From: Corynespora cassiicola
Taxonomy: Eukaryota; Ascomycota; Dothideomycetes; Pleosporales; Corynesporascaceae
Assembly: GCA_022059125.1 (NCBI GenBank)
Contig: JAEUWY010000001.1
Coordinates: 5,518,001-5,582,000 of the forward strand
Length of the DNA stretch: 64,000 nucleotides
Reading direction: 5' to 3'
The position numbers and the translations under genes were made by a program. Positions 1 through 12,500 of this stretch are shown here, in pieces; position 1 is the stretch's first letter; every line of letters begins with the position of its first letter. Under the pieces are notes generated by a model. It did no database searches, was not told where the DNA came from, and was given only the letters and a program-made list of their open reading frames with translations.

Positions 1-850
1 TATCTTGTACCAAAGCATTTGCACAAGCTCCGACAAGTGAGGTCCCAGCGCAGTGCACAAAAGATCGAAGACAGATTGAAGCGAGGCGCCGATCGAGGAG
101 ACTTCTGGGACAACATCATCTCAAAGAGCGACTTCGAGAAGGGGACAGGTCTTACCAGGAAGGAGATGGTAAGTACAGCGGGGGCCTTGGTGTTGGGTGG
201 GAGCGAGACGACGGCCACTCTACTTGCAGGCACGACATATCTGCTCCTGAGGAACCCCGGAGTGTTGAAGAAGCTGAATGAAGAGGTCCGTGGCGCATTC
301 AAGAGCGAGGACGAGATCGATCTCATTAGCGTTGGCAAGCTTGATTACATGTTGGCGGTCTTGGATGAAGGCATGCGCATCTACCCGCCTGTCGCTAACC
401 AGGGAAATCGTGTCGTACCGCCCCAAGGCGCGATGGTAGCTGGAAGATGGGTCCCTGGAGGTGTAAGCATCACTACGTTCCCGACTTGTGCAACGGATTA
501 CTCACTCCTAGAAGACTTCTCTACAAGTGCTCCAGTATGGAGCTAACCACTCAGCCACCAACTTCACTCGCCCTGAAGAATTTGTACCTGAGCGCTGGCT
601 CGCTGATCCTCCTATCGAGTTTGCCAACGATGATCGGTATGCTCGGCAACCCTTTTCGATAGGGGCCCGCGACTGTATTGGGAGGAATCTTTCGTATGCA
701 GAGATGCGCCTGATTCTTGCTAGGGTCTGCTTCAACTTTGACATTGAACTTGACACAGACAGATGCGGCGACTGGATGAAGACGCAGAAAGTATACAGCC
801 TGTGGCAGAAGACGCCACTGTATGTCAAGTTGAAGGTAGTCGAGCGCTGA
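1..850 (+). CDS. Cytochrome P450, C-terminal part (cut by window edge)
   Basis: Open from base 1, so the N-terminus lies outside the window. Exons 1-462 and 512-850, with a 49-base phase-0 intron (gtaagc..cctag). Visible P450 landmarks in order: I-helix GGSETT, the K-helix ExxR in LDEGMRIYPP, the PERW motif (FVPERW), and the heme loop FSIGARDCIG with the cysteine thiolate ligand. Removing the intron joins VPGG to KTSLQVLQYGANHSATNF, the normal P450 spacing between the ExxR and PERW regions. Microsomal, heme-dependent monooxygenases of this type usually act in secondary metabolism or detoxification; the substrate cannot be read from sequence. No biosynthetic backbone gene is visible next to it on the right. 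The family is secure, the intron highly likely. Confidence 0.95.
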
Positions 851-3800
851 TGGAGGATGAGGATAGTTCCTTTTTGCTGCCCGTCTGATTTATCAGGAGT
901 ATCGTAGATTGGCTCATGGGAATAGACTTAGATTAATTATTAATAACGGCCCCAGCATGAGATGTGCATCTGCGATTCACTTTTCGCGGCTCAAATGCTG
1001 CAAGCCGGTCCGAGTCATGGTGGTTATGAAGGCGGTTCGGAGTGGGTGCGCAATCCTCGGTACAGGTGCGCAGGTACCAGAACAACTTCCTTCTTTGGAA
1101 CCGCCCTGCCGCATTTTATTTTCCGGACGCACGCATCGAGGATCTACCTCCCATACCACACACGGAGACAGCATCACTTTGAATCTAAGATTTATCATGA
1201 GGGAGCATGATCATTTTTCTGCCGCTCGACCGCAGTTGAGCTGACCTTGGGCAGCTACATGAATATCACGCCATGGAGACCGATCAAACAAGCTCTCTCT
1301 GGTAAAAGCCGGGACCATCGGTAAGAGTTGTAACTGAGACAATACGTTAACTTCGATGTACTCGAATGCTGCTTGGTCATGTCACTATTTGACTGACGAT
1401 TATTCGAGAATAAGAATCGTAGGTCTTCTCAACGTCATCATGGCATCATTTAGCCTTGTCCAGACCATCTCAACTCCACCCCAGCAAAAAAAAAAAATGT
1501 CTGGAATATGGAAGAGCACGTTGATGGAAACTTCTTACAGTCATACAGATTCAGGGAATTTGGTAGTCCTCAATTCCTGGGAGCGTACGGACCCCAGCAG
1601 ATTGACGTGGGGTATGATAGCAATCATCCGATCTTCGACATGGTCTTGCGCATGGAGCCAAGTGGGCCAGATGATGTTGACATCGCCGCGTTAGGCAATT
1701 CGAGCACGCGCGAGGCGACATGGGAGTCCAACGAGGAATAGGTTTAAACAGAATAACAGCACTAGAAAAGCAGGTGTCAAGATTAGGCCACAGGTGGCAC
1801 CATACAACTACAAAGGGTATGGCGACAGGGGACTTGCGATCTGCAATGTCGATCGATCTAGAAACCCTCCCAGGAGAGTACACGAGGCTTGGACTGGTAG
1901 GCCACGGCGACGTCTCAGCAGGAAGCAGGACCAGGCGATCAACACTGCGGATCTTCAGTGCAGGCTTGAACGTAACGCGGCATTTGGTGGAACAGGAACC
2001 AACTGCAATCTTATGGCAACTTTTTCTCGGCGGCCTCCTCTTTACAACAGAATGGGCATACTTTTTACCAAAGCAAATCATAGGCCATCGCTTTTTGCGG
2101 GTACCCCATTCCCCCAGATCGCAAGAACCAAGTGTGCTCCAACTCATGCGCATCCAATCGCTCTGTACTCGGGCCCAGTATTTCTCTCCATTGGCGCCCG
2201 CAATCCGTCGTACCCGTGTCAGAAGACGGACGTTCGGCAATGTTTCGCACACTTGCCTTCAGCCATCCACGTCAACCTCCAGAGTGGAGAGATTTCAATA
2301 GTGCAGTGAAATACCACCAAGCAATGTTCAGCCATCGAAATAGAGACCGTGGAGGGTGACTCTGTAATTTTGCTTAGTAAATGTGCGACTTGGTCGGGAG
2401 GTTGCTCCGCGGCGAACGCCAGCAGCGGCAGCGAGCCGAATCCTGAGCCTGCGGGTCGGATCAAGAAGGATCCCACGCGGGTTAGTATTACGAATGTTGA
2501 TGACAGGGAAAGTGTCTTTTGAGAGGAAATGGTAAGCATGCTCGAAGTCTCAAAGTCCCGAGAATGCTGTCGCAGTGCAGAAGTCAGTCAGGGGGAAAGT
2601 GCCAAAGCCCTTCTAGCTGGATCGCGTGGTACCGAAGCTCCCATGAGCAATTGCACGGTCGTATAGATCTGGCCTCGCACATAAGAAGAAAACCCACGCA
2701 ATCCACCCCCCCTACACAATCGTCATGTCTGGGGTTCGGGGTTGTAGTTGTGTTTCCTTATTCCACGACACGTCATCATTCACCTAGCCACCGCACAGTG
2801 CAGTTGAGTACCTTGGAACCGTGGCTGGGCATCAGGTTCATGGTGTCTGCCGAATTGCTGGGCGATCTGCAGACCCCGAAATAGCCTTTGCGGATACATG
2901 TTGGCCATTATAGGCTGCCGAGACGACTACCTTCCCCGCTTTTTGAATCCTGGAGGCAATGTTTGCTTGATATCTTGGTTTTCCCCTCGCTCGAAAGGGT
3001 TGTAACTTATCGAGGATGCATTGGCGTGGCGAGGGGAGCGCACTCCTCGCGCTTTCGCAGCTTTGCACTTCCGGCTTACTCACTATCGGCTCATTTCGTC
3101 ATTCGTATCGCTCAGCGGGTCCAGAACAGAGACCACACCCGAAAACGTCCTTTGCTAGGGTCAATTTGGAGCACCGAAGGCATCCGCTGAGCACGGTTTG
3201 AGGGTTGGCCCCTTGGTGAAACATTATTTGAATAACGACTCAAGGAGAGCTCACGACACAGCAATGACGGTGGTTTTGGGCAGCGGCAACGTCCGGATGG
3301 AAAAAAGGTCCTAGACCCGGAAGGCCACTCGCGTGTTGTAGCACGGGCGTAGGTCCATTAAATCCTTTCCGGCAGGTTTCGGCCGGCGCTGTCCCCCTTC
3401 CGGTGGGTCTGCTGACAGCTGCTTCTCGTGTCCGGCCAACATTTCCCATCGATTTTCCAGGCAGGACGGCGAGACACGGTGCAGATGCCAAGCGGTCGTT
3501 TTTAACCCAGATGGCCAGCTCAGAAGCAAGTCGACGATGCGCGAACTGCACATTGACGTCGTCGTTTCGTCGGAGCCGGTGTGCCGAGGAAACGCTGGTG
3601 GTGGCGGATGCGGCGACGAACTTTGCCCCGTCGGTGTGGGCTTACCCTGAGCGGGCCCAAGCCTCAACCCCGTCTATCCGTATCCAATCGATCTAGTACT
3701 CACTGGCCATTCAGATGCGCTGTCGGTTTAGGGCGCTTACCGCAAGAGATTTTCGCCTCCATGGCAGCGGCTGGGCGCGCCGCAGTGACGGGCTGGCGGA

Positions 3801-3950
3801 AGATGCGGACAAGTGCACGGCGGGTCCAGGGCATGGCATCCTGTACACGTGGGATATACATAGACGGCCCTGCGCGGAAGCTCGAGGCCATCCGTCATCA
3901 AAACCCAGTTCCTACTCTCTACACTCGCTCCCCCAAGTACCCGAGGAACC
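851..3950. other. 3.1-kb intergenic stretch, no recognised gene
   Basis: Several overlapping open frames exist on both strands (the longest is 233 codons on the minus strand, about 1551-2252; shorter plus-strand frames lie at 1508-1741 and 1794-2309), but none shows a family motif, convincing intron structure or protein-like composition that I recognise. The run of A residues near 1487-1498 and several stop-free overlapping frames suggest non-coding or decayed sequence. The last few hundred bases before 3951 presumably hold the promoter of the next gene. Confidence 0.5.
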
Positions 3951-4780
3951 ATGGGGTACGAAACATTCCTCAGATTCACGCTCGTTCCGACGGCGCTGCT
4001 GTTCTCGCTCTCGCTCGCATCCATCGTCATAACCGCTCACTACTGGATCCTCGGAGACTGGATTATGGGAAGATGGGTCCAGATCCCAATAGAATATGAC
4101 TCTCAAAGGAATCGCTGGATTACCGACGACACCATTGTCGAATATTCGAGTTCTTCGACCGATGCGACGATCGTTTCCGGATGCTTAAGCCTGGGGGCCT
4201 CTATAGTAGCGTTCCTCGGCTGGTACAAACTGCGTAGGGCTGACATGGATGCCGATTTGAATGGGGTTCGTAATCCATCTGCCCACTCACTCCTCGGGGG
4301 CATGTACTGACCGCGTGTGTTTTTGCAGCCGCGACGTCGATTCTGGACTGGATTTGTGATGCTTGGCGGCACTACCGGCTTTGCCGCCGCGCTTGCAGCC
4401 TTGATTGTGCATTACACCGATAGAGGAGACGACCAGTATGGATGCACCTCGGAGACGCACGCCATGTCATCGGGAAGCAACACCAACATGGTATGCTCGA
4501 GGGAGGCTGGTGCTTGCAATTTCATGCCCCAGTGGCTTTCGGGAACTAGCAAGCAATGGTCGTATGAACTTGCTTGCAACGAAATCGTGAGCCTTTGCCA
4601 TTCAATCGATGCTCTTATCCGCTGACCAGTATCTAGGTGGCTGTGAAATGGATGCAGATCCCCCTGATGCTCATCGCCGTGCTCATCATGGCCATGTTTG
4701 GCATGCAGTCATGGCTTCGAAAGAGGACGAGGCACACACGAGCGACTAAAGAAGCAGCAGTCGATCCCGAAGTATCATAG
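3951..4780 (+). CDS. Four-transmembrane fungal membrane protein, hypothetical
   Basis: Three exons: 3951-4265, 4329-4586 and 4637-4780, giving 238 residues; both introns (63 and 50 bases) are phase 0. Four hydrophobic segments: about residues 10-33 (LVPTALLFSLSLAS), 63-84 (SGCLSLGASIVAFLGW), 110-130 (TGFVMLGGTTGFAAAL) and 195-217 (QIPLMLIAVLIMAMFG). A loop between TM3 and TM4 contains four cysteines and a tryptophan, as expected for an extracytosolic loop. The tail is basic. I do not recognise a named family; the topology recalls MARVEL/SUR7-like small plasma-membrane proteins, but this is only topology. The gene at 54210-55322 has the same layout and a phase-0 intron at the corresponding place between TM2 and TM3. 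The donor of intron 1 (gttcgt) is weak but is the only one that keeps frame. Confidence 0.75.
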
Positions 4781-5072
4781 AAGGCACGGCCTGTTTTCAC
4801 GACGTTTACGATTTTCTTTTTCTTTCAGCGAACTCAGGGGGAGCTGGCGCTAATTCGGGGAACATCTGATGGACGCAATTGGTCAGCCCTGCGATGGTCG
4901 ACTACATCGACGTTGAAGACATCTGCAAACGAAAGTAACACATAGAGGCGGGCTCGGCTATTATATACATAATGTATATTACAATGTTGGCCGATTGCCA
5001 CGCTCACTCGATTCCAGCACATTTCTCCATCACGACGCATGCTAGAGACTGGATTTCAGACTTGATTCTAAC

Positions 5073-7415
5073 CTAGATGATCGGCGTAGTATTCATACTC
5101 CTCGACCCCGCGCCCGGCCTCGACTGGCTATACCGATCTCGCATCATCATAAACCACGTCTTCCCCTTCGCATCCCACTGGATCTTCTCCTGAAAGTCAT
5201 GCAAAGCACCGAGCACCCCGACCCTCCGAGACACGTCGTACCGCTTCCCGCCCCTCGCCATCTTCTTCCAGACATCCTCCGACGACTGGAAAACCTTCGC
5301 ACCCTTATCCAAGAGCGCCCTCACCATTCCGGGTTCGTTGCAGAGCGTCGCCAGAACGAGGGGGGTCACGCGCGTGTCGTCATCACGGAGATAGCAACCC
5401 CGAAAGTCCATGTCTGGCGCGGGGAGGATGGCCGAAAGGAGCGCGCCGGTTTGTTCCTGGGGAGGGTTGGCGAGATGAATGTTCCATATGGCAGCGTGTA
5501 GGAAAGAGATGTAGCGGTCTCTCGACCCGACATTGATTTGCTCAGTGGCTTTGTACTTGAGATGGATGGGAATAGCGGCGGCGGTTTCCCAGTCCGCGGT
5601 CCAATTTTGCGCCTTCCTCGTTGCTCTTGACCAATGTGTGAATTCCGGGTGGAGCGAGAGGTACATTGCGCGTATGGCATCTTCGTGGTTCTTCGGCGCG
5701 AAGGGGGTTTGTATCAGGGCATCGACGAAGTCGGTGGAGCAATGTCGCATGATCGCCAGAGCTAGCGGATCATCGAAGTTCTCCTTGGAACCGATTTTGA
5801 AGGGGGAGGGGTGGCCCCACGCATCCGGATTCGGCCAGGGGCTTGCTCCGATGCGCAGGAGATATTCGAGAACGGCTTCATCTCCAAGGGCGCAGGTGAG
5901 CTGGATGGCTGAGAGTGGAGACGATGCAGGGTCATCTGCCTTGACTGCTTCTCGAATATCGTCTGCCAATCCCGCAGCTCTTGTTATGCTCGACCAAGCA
6001 CTCGTGGAGGTCGTCGGCGGGCTTTCGTCGCGGGCGGTGTCATGCTGAGAAACGTAACGCAAATAAGCGCGCTTGAGGGTTTTGGTCCAACCTTTCCCAG
6101 CAGTATATGATATCCTCCTCAATACTGTGGAGAATAACTCCGGATTGTTTTGATCGACATGATAAAAGAACGACATCGTTATATCAAAGGAGGGCGTGGC
6201 ATCGCTTTGGAACAATTCAACAATATCCATGGCATCCAGAATATTCTGTGTCGCTGTCTCAAGATCTCCATCTTCGACGGCTCGTGATAACCTTGACGCC
6301 TGTGCCGGGGTGACTAAAGACGATTCCAAACTTTGAGCAGCATATAATATATCTTCGGTCAATTTTGGCATGGGTGGTGGTATGACGGGCTCATCAGAAT
6401 CTTCGTCGACGCTCATTTCTTCCTGGCCTTCTTCTTCAATGGAAAGGCTGAAATCCAGTTCAATTCGATCATTAGCATTAAATGCGCCCAAGAAGGAATG
6501 ACCATGTGTCCTAGACGACCTTCCAGATATGTCAGATGAGAGCCGGCTAAGCGACCCTGATGATGGTTGTGTTAGTGAATGATGCCTAGTTGTACTCGTG
6601 GAAAGGGAACGACTGGAAGAAAGGATGCTCCTATAATCCACTAATGCTGTATCGTTTGTAATGGTTGCCATGACTTCCTCTGTGATCGAGACTGATGGGG
6701 TACTACTTCTTCTGTAAGGTGCTGTTTCTTTTAGAGCTCCATCAAACGCAAACACCACAAACCGCCTCATTGAACTGCTTATCGTGTTGGTAGTTCTGAT
6801 ACTTGAATTATCGGTTTCTGTGGAGATTCCTGCTCGAAAAATGCTGGATGCCTCTTCATCAGTCCTCTCGAATATGGAAGCTTTGGGTGAAGAGAGAACT
6901 TCTAGACGTTCTTCATCGTAGGGTCTACAAAGTCAGTTGGTCGGTTTAAGTGTCATAATCAAATATTGTGATGACATATGAAGCACTTACAGTCTCAAAA
7001 TCACTATCAGTAAAGTCAGTGCTTCTATTTGCCCCCGTATGCGCTCTTGATGTTCGCTGAAAGCCTTCACTTTCCACACAATGTACGTTTTTCGCTTATA
7101 TTTTTGGAGCCTCCCTGGCTCATCATTCTTTGCACGCTCGATATCCTTTTCCAATGCTTCCATCAGCTGTTTTCCACTGGCTATCGACTTTTTGAAGCGA
7201 TCGATTAGAGCCGCCGCTAACTCTTCGGGTTGATCCCTTTGTGACTCTACCCAGCGCCCGATGAATAGCCAGGCCAGTTTGAGGTTTTCGCACTCATCCA
7301 AAACAGATAGAATTATGTTGTCGGATTGCTGGTAGGTACCGACAAGATGTTGTAGTCCAGTCATAACACCAGCGCAAATCTGGGCCAGGGAGGCCACAGC
7401 ACCAACGATCTCCAT
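5073..7415 (-). CDS. Fungal NLR-type N-terminal domain plus ankyrin-like repeat protein
   Basis: Two exons, 7415-6991 and 6924-5073 (minus), joined by a 66-base intron with perfect gtaagt donor; 758 residues. The start MEIVGAVASLAQICAGV and the following amphipathic helices (about residues 1-140) resemble the N-terminal helical domain found at the front of many fungal NLR/STAND and ankyrin proteins (PF17111-like). A serine-rich, acidic linker follows (about 190-330). Ankyrin-like units are visible around residues 480-510 (LTCALGDEAVLEYLLRIGAS) and 668-695 (LVLATLCNEPGMVRALLDKG). There is no P-loop NTPase (NACHT or NB-ARC) between the two ends, so this is not a full NLR. In Pezizomycotina such proteins are associated with heterokaryon incompatibility and other non-self responses; that role here is inference. 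Intron and frame are well supported. Confidence 0.82.
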
Positions 7416-9096
7416 CTCGGCTGATTGGCCTGGGATGCACGGCTGAGCTTAATGAAGACTCGTATGAGAAAAGAAGAGCAGCATTTTCGATTCACTCATT
7501 CCTGTAGTTAGACGTTGGCAACAATTTCTTCAATGTGTGCGTGTGATGCGGCGGAACTGCTGAAACCCGAGCAGAGTTCTGTTCGCTCGCTTTTAGCGTT
7601 GCGCACCTCTTATCTGATTATTGACTTTCAACCTTGCAGGTGTTGCCTGAAAGAAGGCGTTAGCTAACCGCTGCGCCCTGTTTTTATATCCAATAACATG
7701 TGAGCGAGTGAACCCGTATACTCATTTGGGCATACATGAGCCAATGAGAGGCTGGATGCAAGCCACAATATATCGAGGTGCAGATGGGGTAGCGACAATG
7801 TCCTGCACAGCCCGATCTAGACTTTAATACTTGGCGATGGGCCCTGCATGTAGCAGGAAGTGGAAGCACAGAAGCTTATACTTATCCAAAAGTGCAGAGT
7901 GACTTTGCTTAGGAACCATGGAAGGGTTCGTGGCTAGGCACGTGACTTGAACGAAATCACTCTCAGGCATGTCTTGTTGCTGCGTATAGCACCGCGAGGT
8001 GCTCTTTCTGGGGGGGATTGAGATTTAATTTCTCTCAACAAACCTGCCACACTAGGCAATGTCAGTGTAGTACAAGCAGGACGCATGAGCGATGTTGTTG
8101 CTAAGCTGAAGGCTGAGATTTTGAATCTTACAGAGCACTTGTCTGCTGAACAATCCCGCTATAGATTGAAACATTATTATTTATCTCTTATATGAATTAA
8201 TCTGATATAGGTCTATCAACTGTCTGGCTTCTGTTTTATCAACTGTCAATACCTTGTGTGCATAGTCTTTCAGAGTATTTCTAGCCATCGCGAACCTCAC
8301 CAAATCTTACAAATGATATCTAACACAAAACGCACAAAAGACAATAAGTCACTGTATAATTTGTTCTTATTAAACTTGTTTCAAATGGTTAATATCTACA
8401 TATTGTTCTACGGAAAACCACACTGTTCGTTCTAGATGTTGTAGTTCTCACAAAATTCCTTTGCAGGTGACTTCAAAAAGCTAGGTTGAGGGCATTTATC
8501 ATGTGTTTTGATTGTATACCCTTCGAATAAAGCCAGGTTATACTTTAAGACGATTTCTTCTTAGAAAGATATCACGACTATAAACAAGAATTAATAGAGC
8601 ACTCCAAAAATTCCAACAGTCGTAGGTAATACATCTGTCGAATGCTTAGTATTCCTCAGCCTTTTCCATCGAATCTCACACCCCAGCAAACTAGGTTCCT
8701 TGTATTCATAATCAACTAGAAAACCCTTTCGGTCGAAAATCTTGAATCACAGGTAGGAAAACATAAGCAGGGACAAATGCCGAATGGCCTGGCCTTGTAT
8801 ATGTATCGGTGGTCGTTGCGTATGCAGGGGTTCAATTTATCCAAAAGGCAGACTTCAGCATAGAATACTGCAATATTAAATGCAATAAACCAGTGTTACC
8901 AGACCCAAATGGTTCGATATCCCGAATCAGATGATGCGATCAATATTTTTGATATTGCAGTTACCGAACAAGGAAATCGTTGCCCATGGAAAGAATGTAT
9001 GGGTGGGCAGATATAAAAGCTGTACAGCCATTTCAATCTTGGTGAATCTGTACAGCCCTCTAACAAATCCCAGACAGCATTATCAATATCTTGAAA
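7416..9096. other. AT-rich gene-poor stretch
   Basis: About 1.7 kb without a convincing gene. From roughly 8100 onward the sequence becomes strongly AT-rich. A short frame around 8020-8195 reads as a small amphipathic helix (AKLKAEILNLTEHLSAEQ) and may be a relic, but it has no start or family match that I can defend. The last 150 bases should carry the promoter of the secreted-protein gene. Confidence 0.45.
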
Positions 9097-9585
9097 ATGC
9101 ATCTCAGTTCCATCGCAACTACTTTCGTTTTTGCTTTTTCGGGCCTGATACTTTCGGTGCCCGTCGACGTGGGGATCGCCGGCTCAAAACACAACTTTTA
9201 CCTCGCGACTTGCTCTCCCAGCTGCCTTTTACTCTGCGATCCCGATGACACAATAACTGCCGCCATATACTTCGAAAATGGTCCCATAACCGAAGGCTCA
9301 TCTCGGGTTTCTCCGACAAGCGTAGGTCGCGTTACGGGGTGGAATACAGCATGGGAGGGAAGCAGCAAGAGTGTGCGGATCGGATCGGCGGGCACGCTGA
9401 AAACCAACATCGCAAGCGATGCGAAGAGTGCAACCAAGGGAAGTCTTGTCGGAGATGCATCCCTAGCGACAGAACCATTTGTCTGTTTCAAGGACGGTAC
9501 CACGAAGTTTACAATGACCTACGACTTCGACAGGTATGAGTGTACGACTGAGTATTGGTGTCCGAGCATCAGTGTCGAAGGATGA
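9097..9585 (+). CDS. Small secreted protein, effector-like
   Basis: Intronless frame of 162 residues from ATG 9097. The N-terminus (MHLSSIATTFVFAFSGLILS) is a typical signal peptide with likely cleavage shortly after residue 20-25. The mature part holds six cysteines (ATCSPSC, LLLC, FVCF, YECTTEYWC), consistent with disulfides, and is otherwise rich in Ser, Gly and Thr. No catalytic motif is seen and I do not recognise the family. A gt..ag pair near the 3' end could splice away the final CxxxxxWC segment; keeping it is preferred because that pattern looks conserved-like. The gene is isolated in AT-rich DNA, which is where many filamentous fungi keep effector-type genes. Secretion is a sound inference, effector function is a guess. 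Confidence 0.7.
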   Translation: MHLSSIATTFVFAFSGLILSVPVDVGIAGSKHNFYLATCSPSCLLLCDPDDTITAAIYFENGPITEGSSRVSPTSVGRVTGWNTAWEGSSKSVRIGSAGTLKTNIASDAKSATKGSLVGDASLATEPFVCFKDGTTKFTMTYDFDRYECTTEYWCPSISVEG

Positions 9586-12500
9586 GCGAAGATCTGGAAA
9601 CTGGCGGAGTTGATAGTAGCAACCCTTTAAAAAACATCCAATCTACGTCCCGTGTTCTAAACATCATATGCTTTCCACCTCATTTCTACAGTTTGGTACT
9701 ATCACCGCTTGCACAGTTTAACTTTGGGCCAGGTGACCTGTTTAGCGTCGAGGTCGCCGATCGCTTCATCAACCGAGGTGATGCTCCTCTCATTACAACC
9801 AATCGGCCCGGTGGCTCAGTCATTTGACCAACAGCGACCGTCCCCATTCTCGAGCACGAAACAACATTTCCATGAATAGAATTGATGAGAAATGAGTACC
9901 CTGGATCGCCTGCACAAGCTGTCAAAACCACAGTGTCGGCTTGTAGATAGTTTTACCAGGGATGTAGCTAGGCAGAGGCCATGCATACTTGGTGCATAAC
10001 CTAGCTGACATATTATACATTCTCCCACACAGGTCTTACAAGCGCTCAGACATTATAACACTTTATCAAGTTAAAGTAAGGAAGCCGAATGCGAATTGGA
10101 TGTTGAGGTAAGCAATGACTTCTCTCATCAATCCTTTGACGCGGTTTCGCTGTGATAAAAGATTCCATGCTGCACGATACATGATAAAAAAAAACCCTCC
10201 AAGTCTACATAGGTGTTGTCAAATTGTACAATAAGTGACATTTGGTATTGGCATTTGTAGAATTTATTCCATGTTTCGTTTAAATTAGCAAGCGTAATCT
10301 TGTTTATGGGCGAGAATCAACGACAACATATCAGTGAATGACTCCAGGTCCCGGGCCTTATCGACTCTCATCGAACAACGGCTCGACGGATAAAGACAAT
10401 CAAAAACGTCAAAGGACGATTCAAGCTTCTTTTATCATACATAACTTGATGAAATATGATTAGGATTTCCCTACGTCTTATTTAAAAAGAGTGTGCGTCT
10501 AGCAATGTAATGATTCATGTATGCATTGGAACATACGACTTTAGCATTGACAAGAATAGAAAAGAAGAAATCAGAATATAATGGAATTATATATATAATC
10601 TTAGGCGATCGTGGTGATGTATGCAAGGATTATATACAAATGTATTTGTTGACGAGTTACCATTCTTGGACGAAGCTGCATAGTAGACGCGAAGCTGCCA
10701 CTAAAATCAGAGTTGCGATACAGTTGGCATTTGAAAAATGATGGCAAGCTCGTTCCCTTCACTAGTAAGAACCTCCATATGAATGCCTTGTATAGGACCA
10801 AGCCAGAACGCAAAAGAGGCACCTTGGCGCCTTCACTTGTCGAATTACATTATTACCTCCGCAAAACAGTGCCGAAAGGCAATCACGACTCGCTACGACT
10901 AAAAATTCGAGATCTATTGGAAGAAACTCTGCCAATTGCTTATCAACAGTCATTGCATTCAGTAGCACGGATGAAACCTAGCTCTAAGGATTCAAAATTA
11001 AGGTGGTAGCAGTTGCAATGGGAAAATGATGGGGGTGGGTCCCTAAGTAAGTAGCTGAAGGGATTTAAGGGGTGTATTCTCATCAGAGAAGTGCCGATTT
11101 TGTCTTCTGCGACGAGTCGGCAAGAAGAAGGATCAGCAACCCCGAACTTCGGAGTGTGCCGTGCGGGTACATCAAATTGTAACGGGGTCTCGCATCAATT
11201 TTGTCTGCCGGTACAGCTGTTTGATGATCTCAGATCATTCATGCGTACCGAAGTATTCTAGAATGATCTCGCATCAGGTGGCAAAGGACGTCTTGAAGTC
11301 CGCAGCAGTTTCGGAACGCCCGAAGGGATACGCCATTGCGCTGACCCTTTTAAGAATCGTATAATTCCGCTCACCTTTAGATCCGTGTGCGATGAAGATG
11401 ATGCGCCGTAAAGCAAAATGCGGGCTGGCCTAGATTTATCGAATTTTCCTTCTGTATGTTCGGATGGGGATTTTGCCACAGTAGTTGTCAAATTTCCTTA
11501 GGAGATGCCCAGCTTCGGGCTGTGGCCGTACAAGCCGTTTGTTGTGAGACAGTGCGAGCATCCTAATATCGCCAAAGGGAAATTTCACGGTCCATCTCGT
11601 ATCTCTCAGCAATTTTCCTGGCCGCAAAATTTTCCCGGAAAAGAAAAGAAAGACGCGAGAAATCGCATAATGTTCATACTGAGTGAGAAAGAGGGGATAT
11701 TGGAGGAAGAGACAGAAATTGGAGCCGAGGAGACTCCACACTTGGAGGTTCTTTGCAAATGGCGAGTAGTTATAAAGAGAGTGCGTCGTTTCTATTTCGT
11801 TCGCCACCTTCTTGTTTATTTGCCGAAAGGGAGAATCGGACGAGGCTACTGCAGGGGGGACCAGCGAAGGCCGCGGCGTGATTTTCTTCTCTCGCACCAA
11901 GCGTTCCGTTCCTGTACACATGGCAGTAAGCAGGTGGGCAAGCAATTGGCAAGGATAGAGCGGGTACCTGATGAAGAGCAAAGACGTGCAAGCGATACAC
12001 AAGATCGTAATGCTGAGCATGCATCACGACTCCATTGCTTACATGTAAGGGATCGCGCACTGCGATCAAAGGCGCAAACCGACCACGTCACTGCCGGCGC
12101 TCGCGTTCATATGCATTGCAGCATTGAGGATCGGCTTTTTCGGGCCATCCTTTGACGGCAAAAAGCAATAACCAAACAGGCCACCAAGGCGCCCCTATAC
12201 TGACTCTTGTCAGCCAGCCCCACGATGGCGACCCTAACAAGACCCAGCGTAGATCGCGGTTCGTGCCAGAGATACACTATTTGATGACGTTGATTGGGCC
12301 TGCAGCGCTATCTGATCAGCGCCTGTCGGGTAGGCAGTGCCATCGTGGTGGGAGGTGTCCAAGACCGCGAACCTGGATGGCAGTGCCCGGGCGGCCTTGT
12401 TGTGCGAATGACAAGGTGAAGAAAATTCCCCGCAATGATCAGCACTCAGCTCAGCTACATCCCTGAACCTTCCGCTCATCACATGGCTAGCAGCCTGTTC

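Noticed and set aside
8020..8195. Short helical frame in the AT-rich region, possible transposon or gene relic
   Set aside because: About 45 codons without start, family match or repeat boundaries; too short to call.
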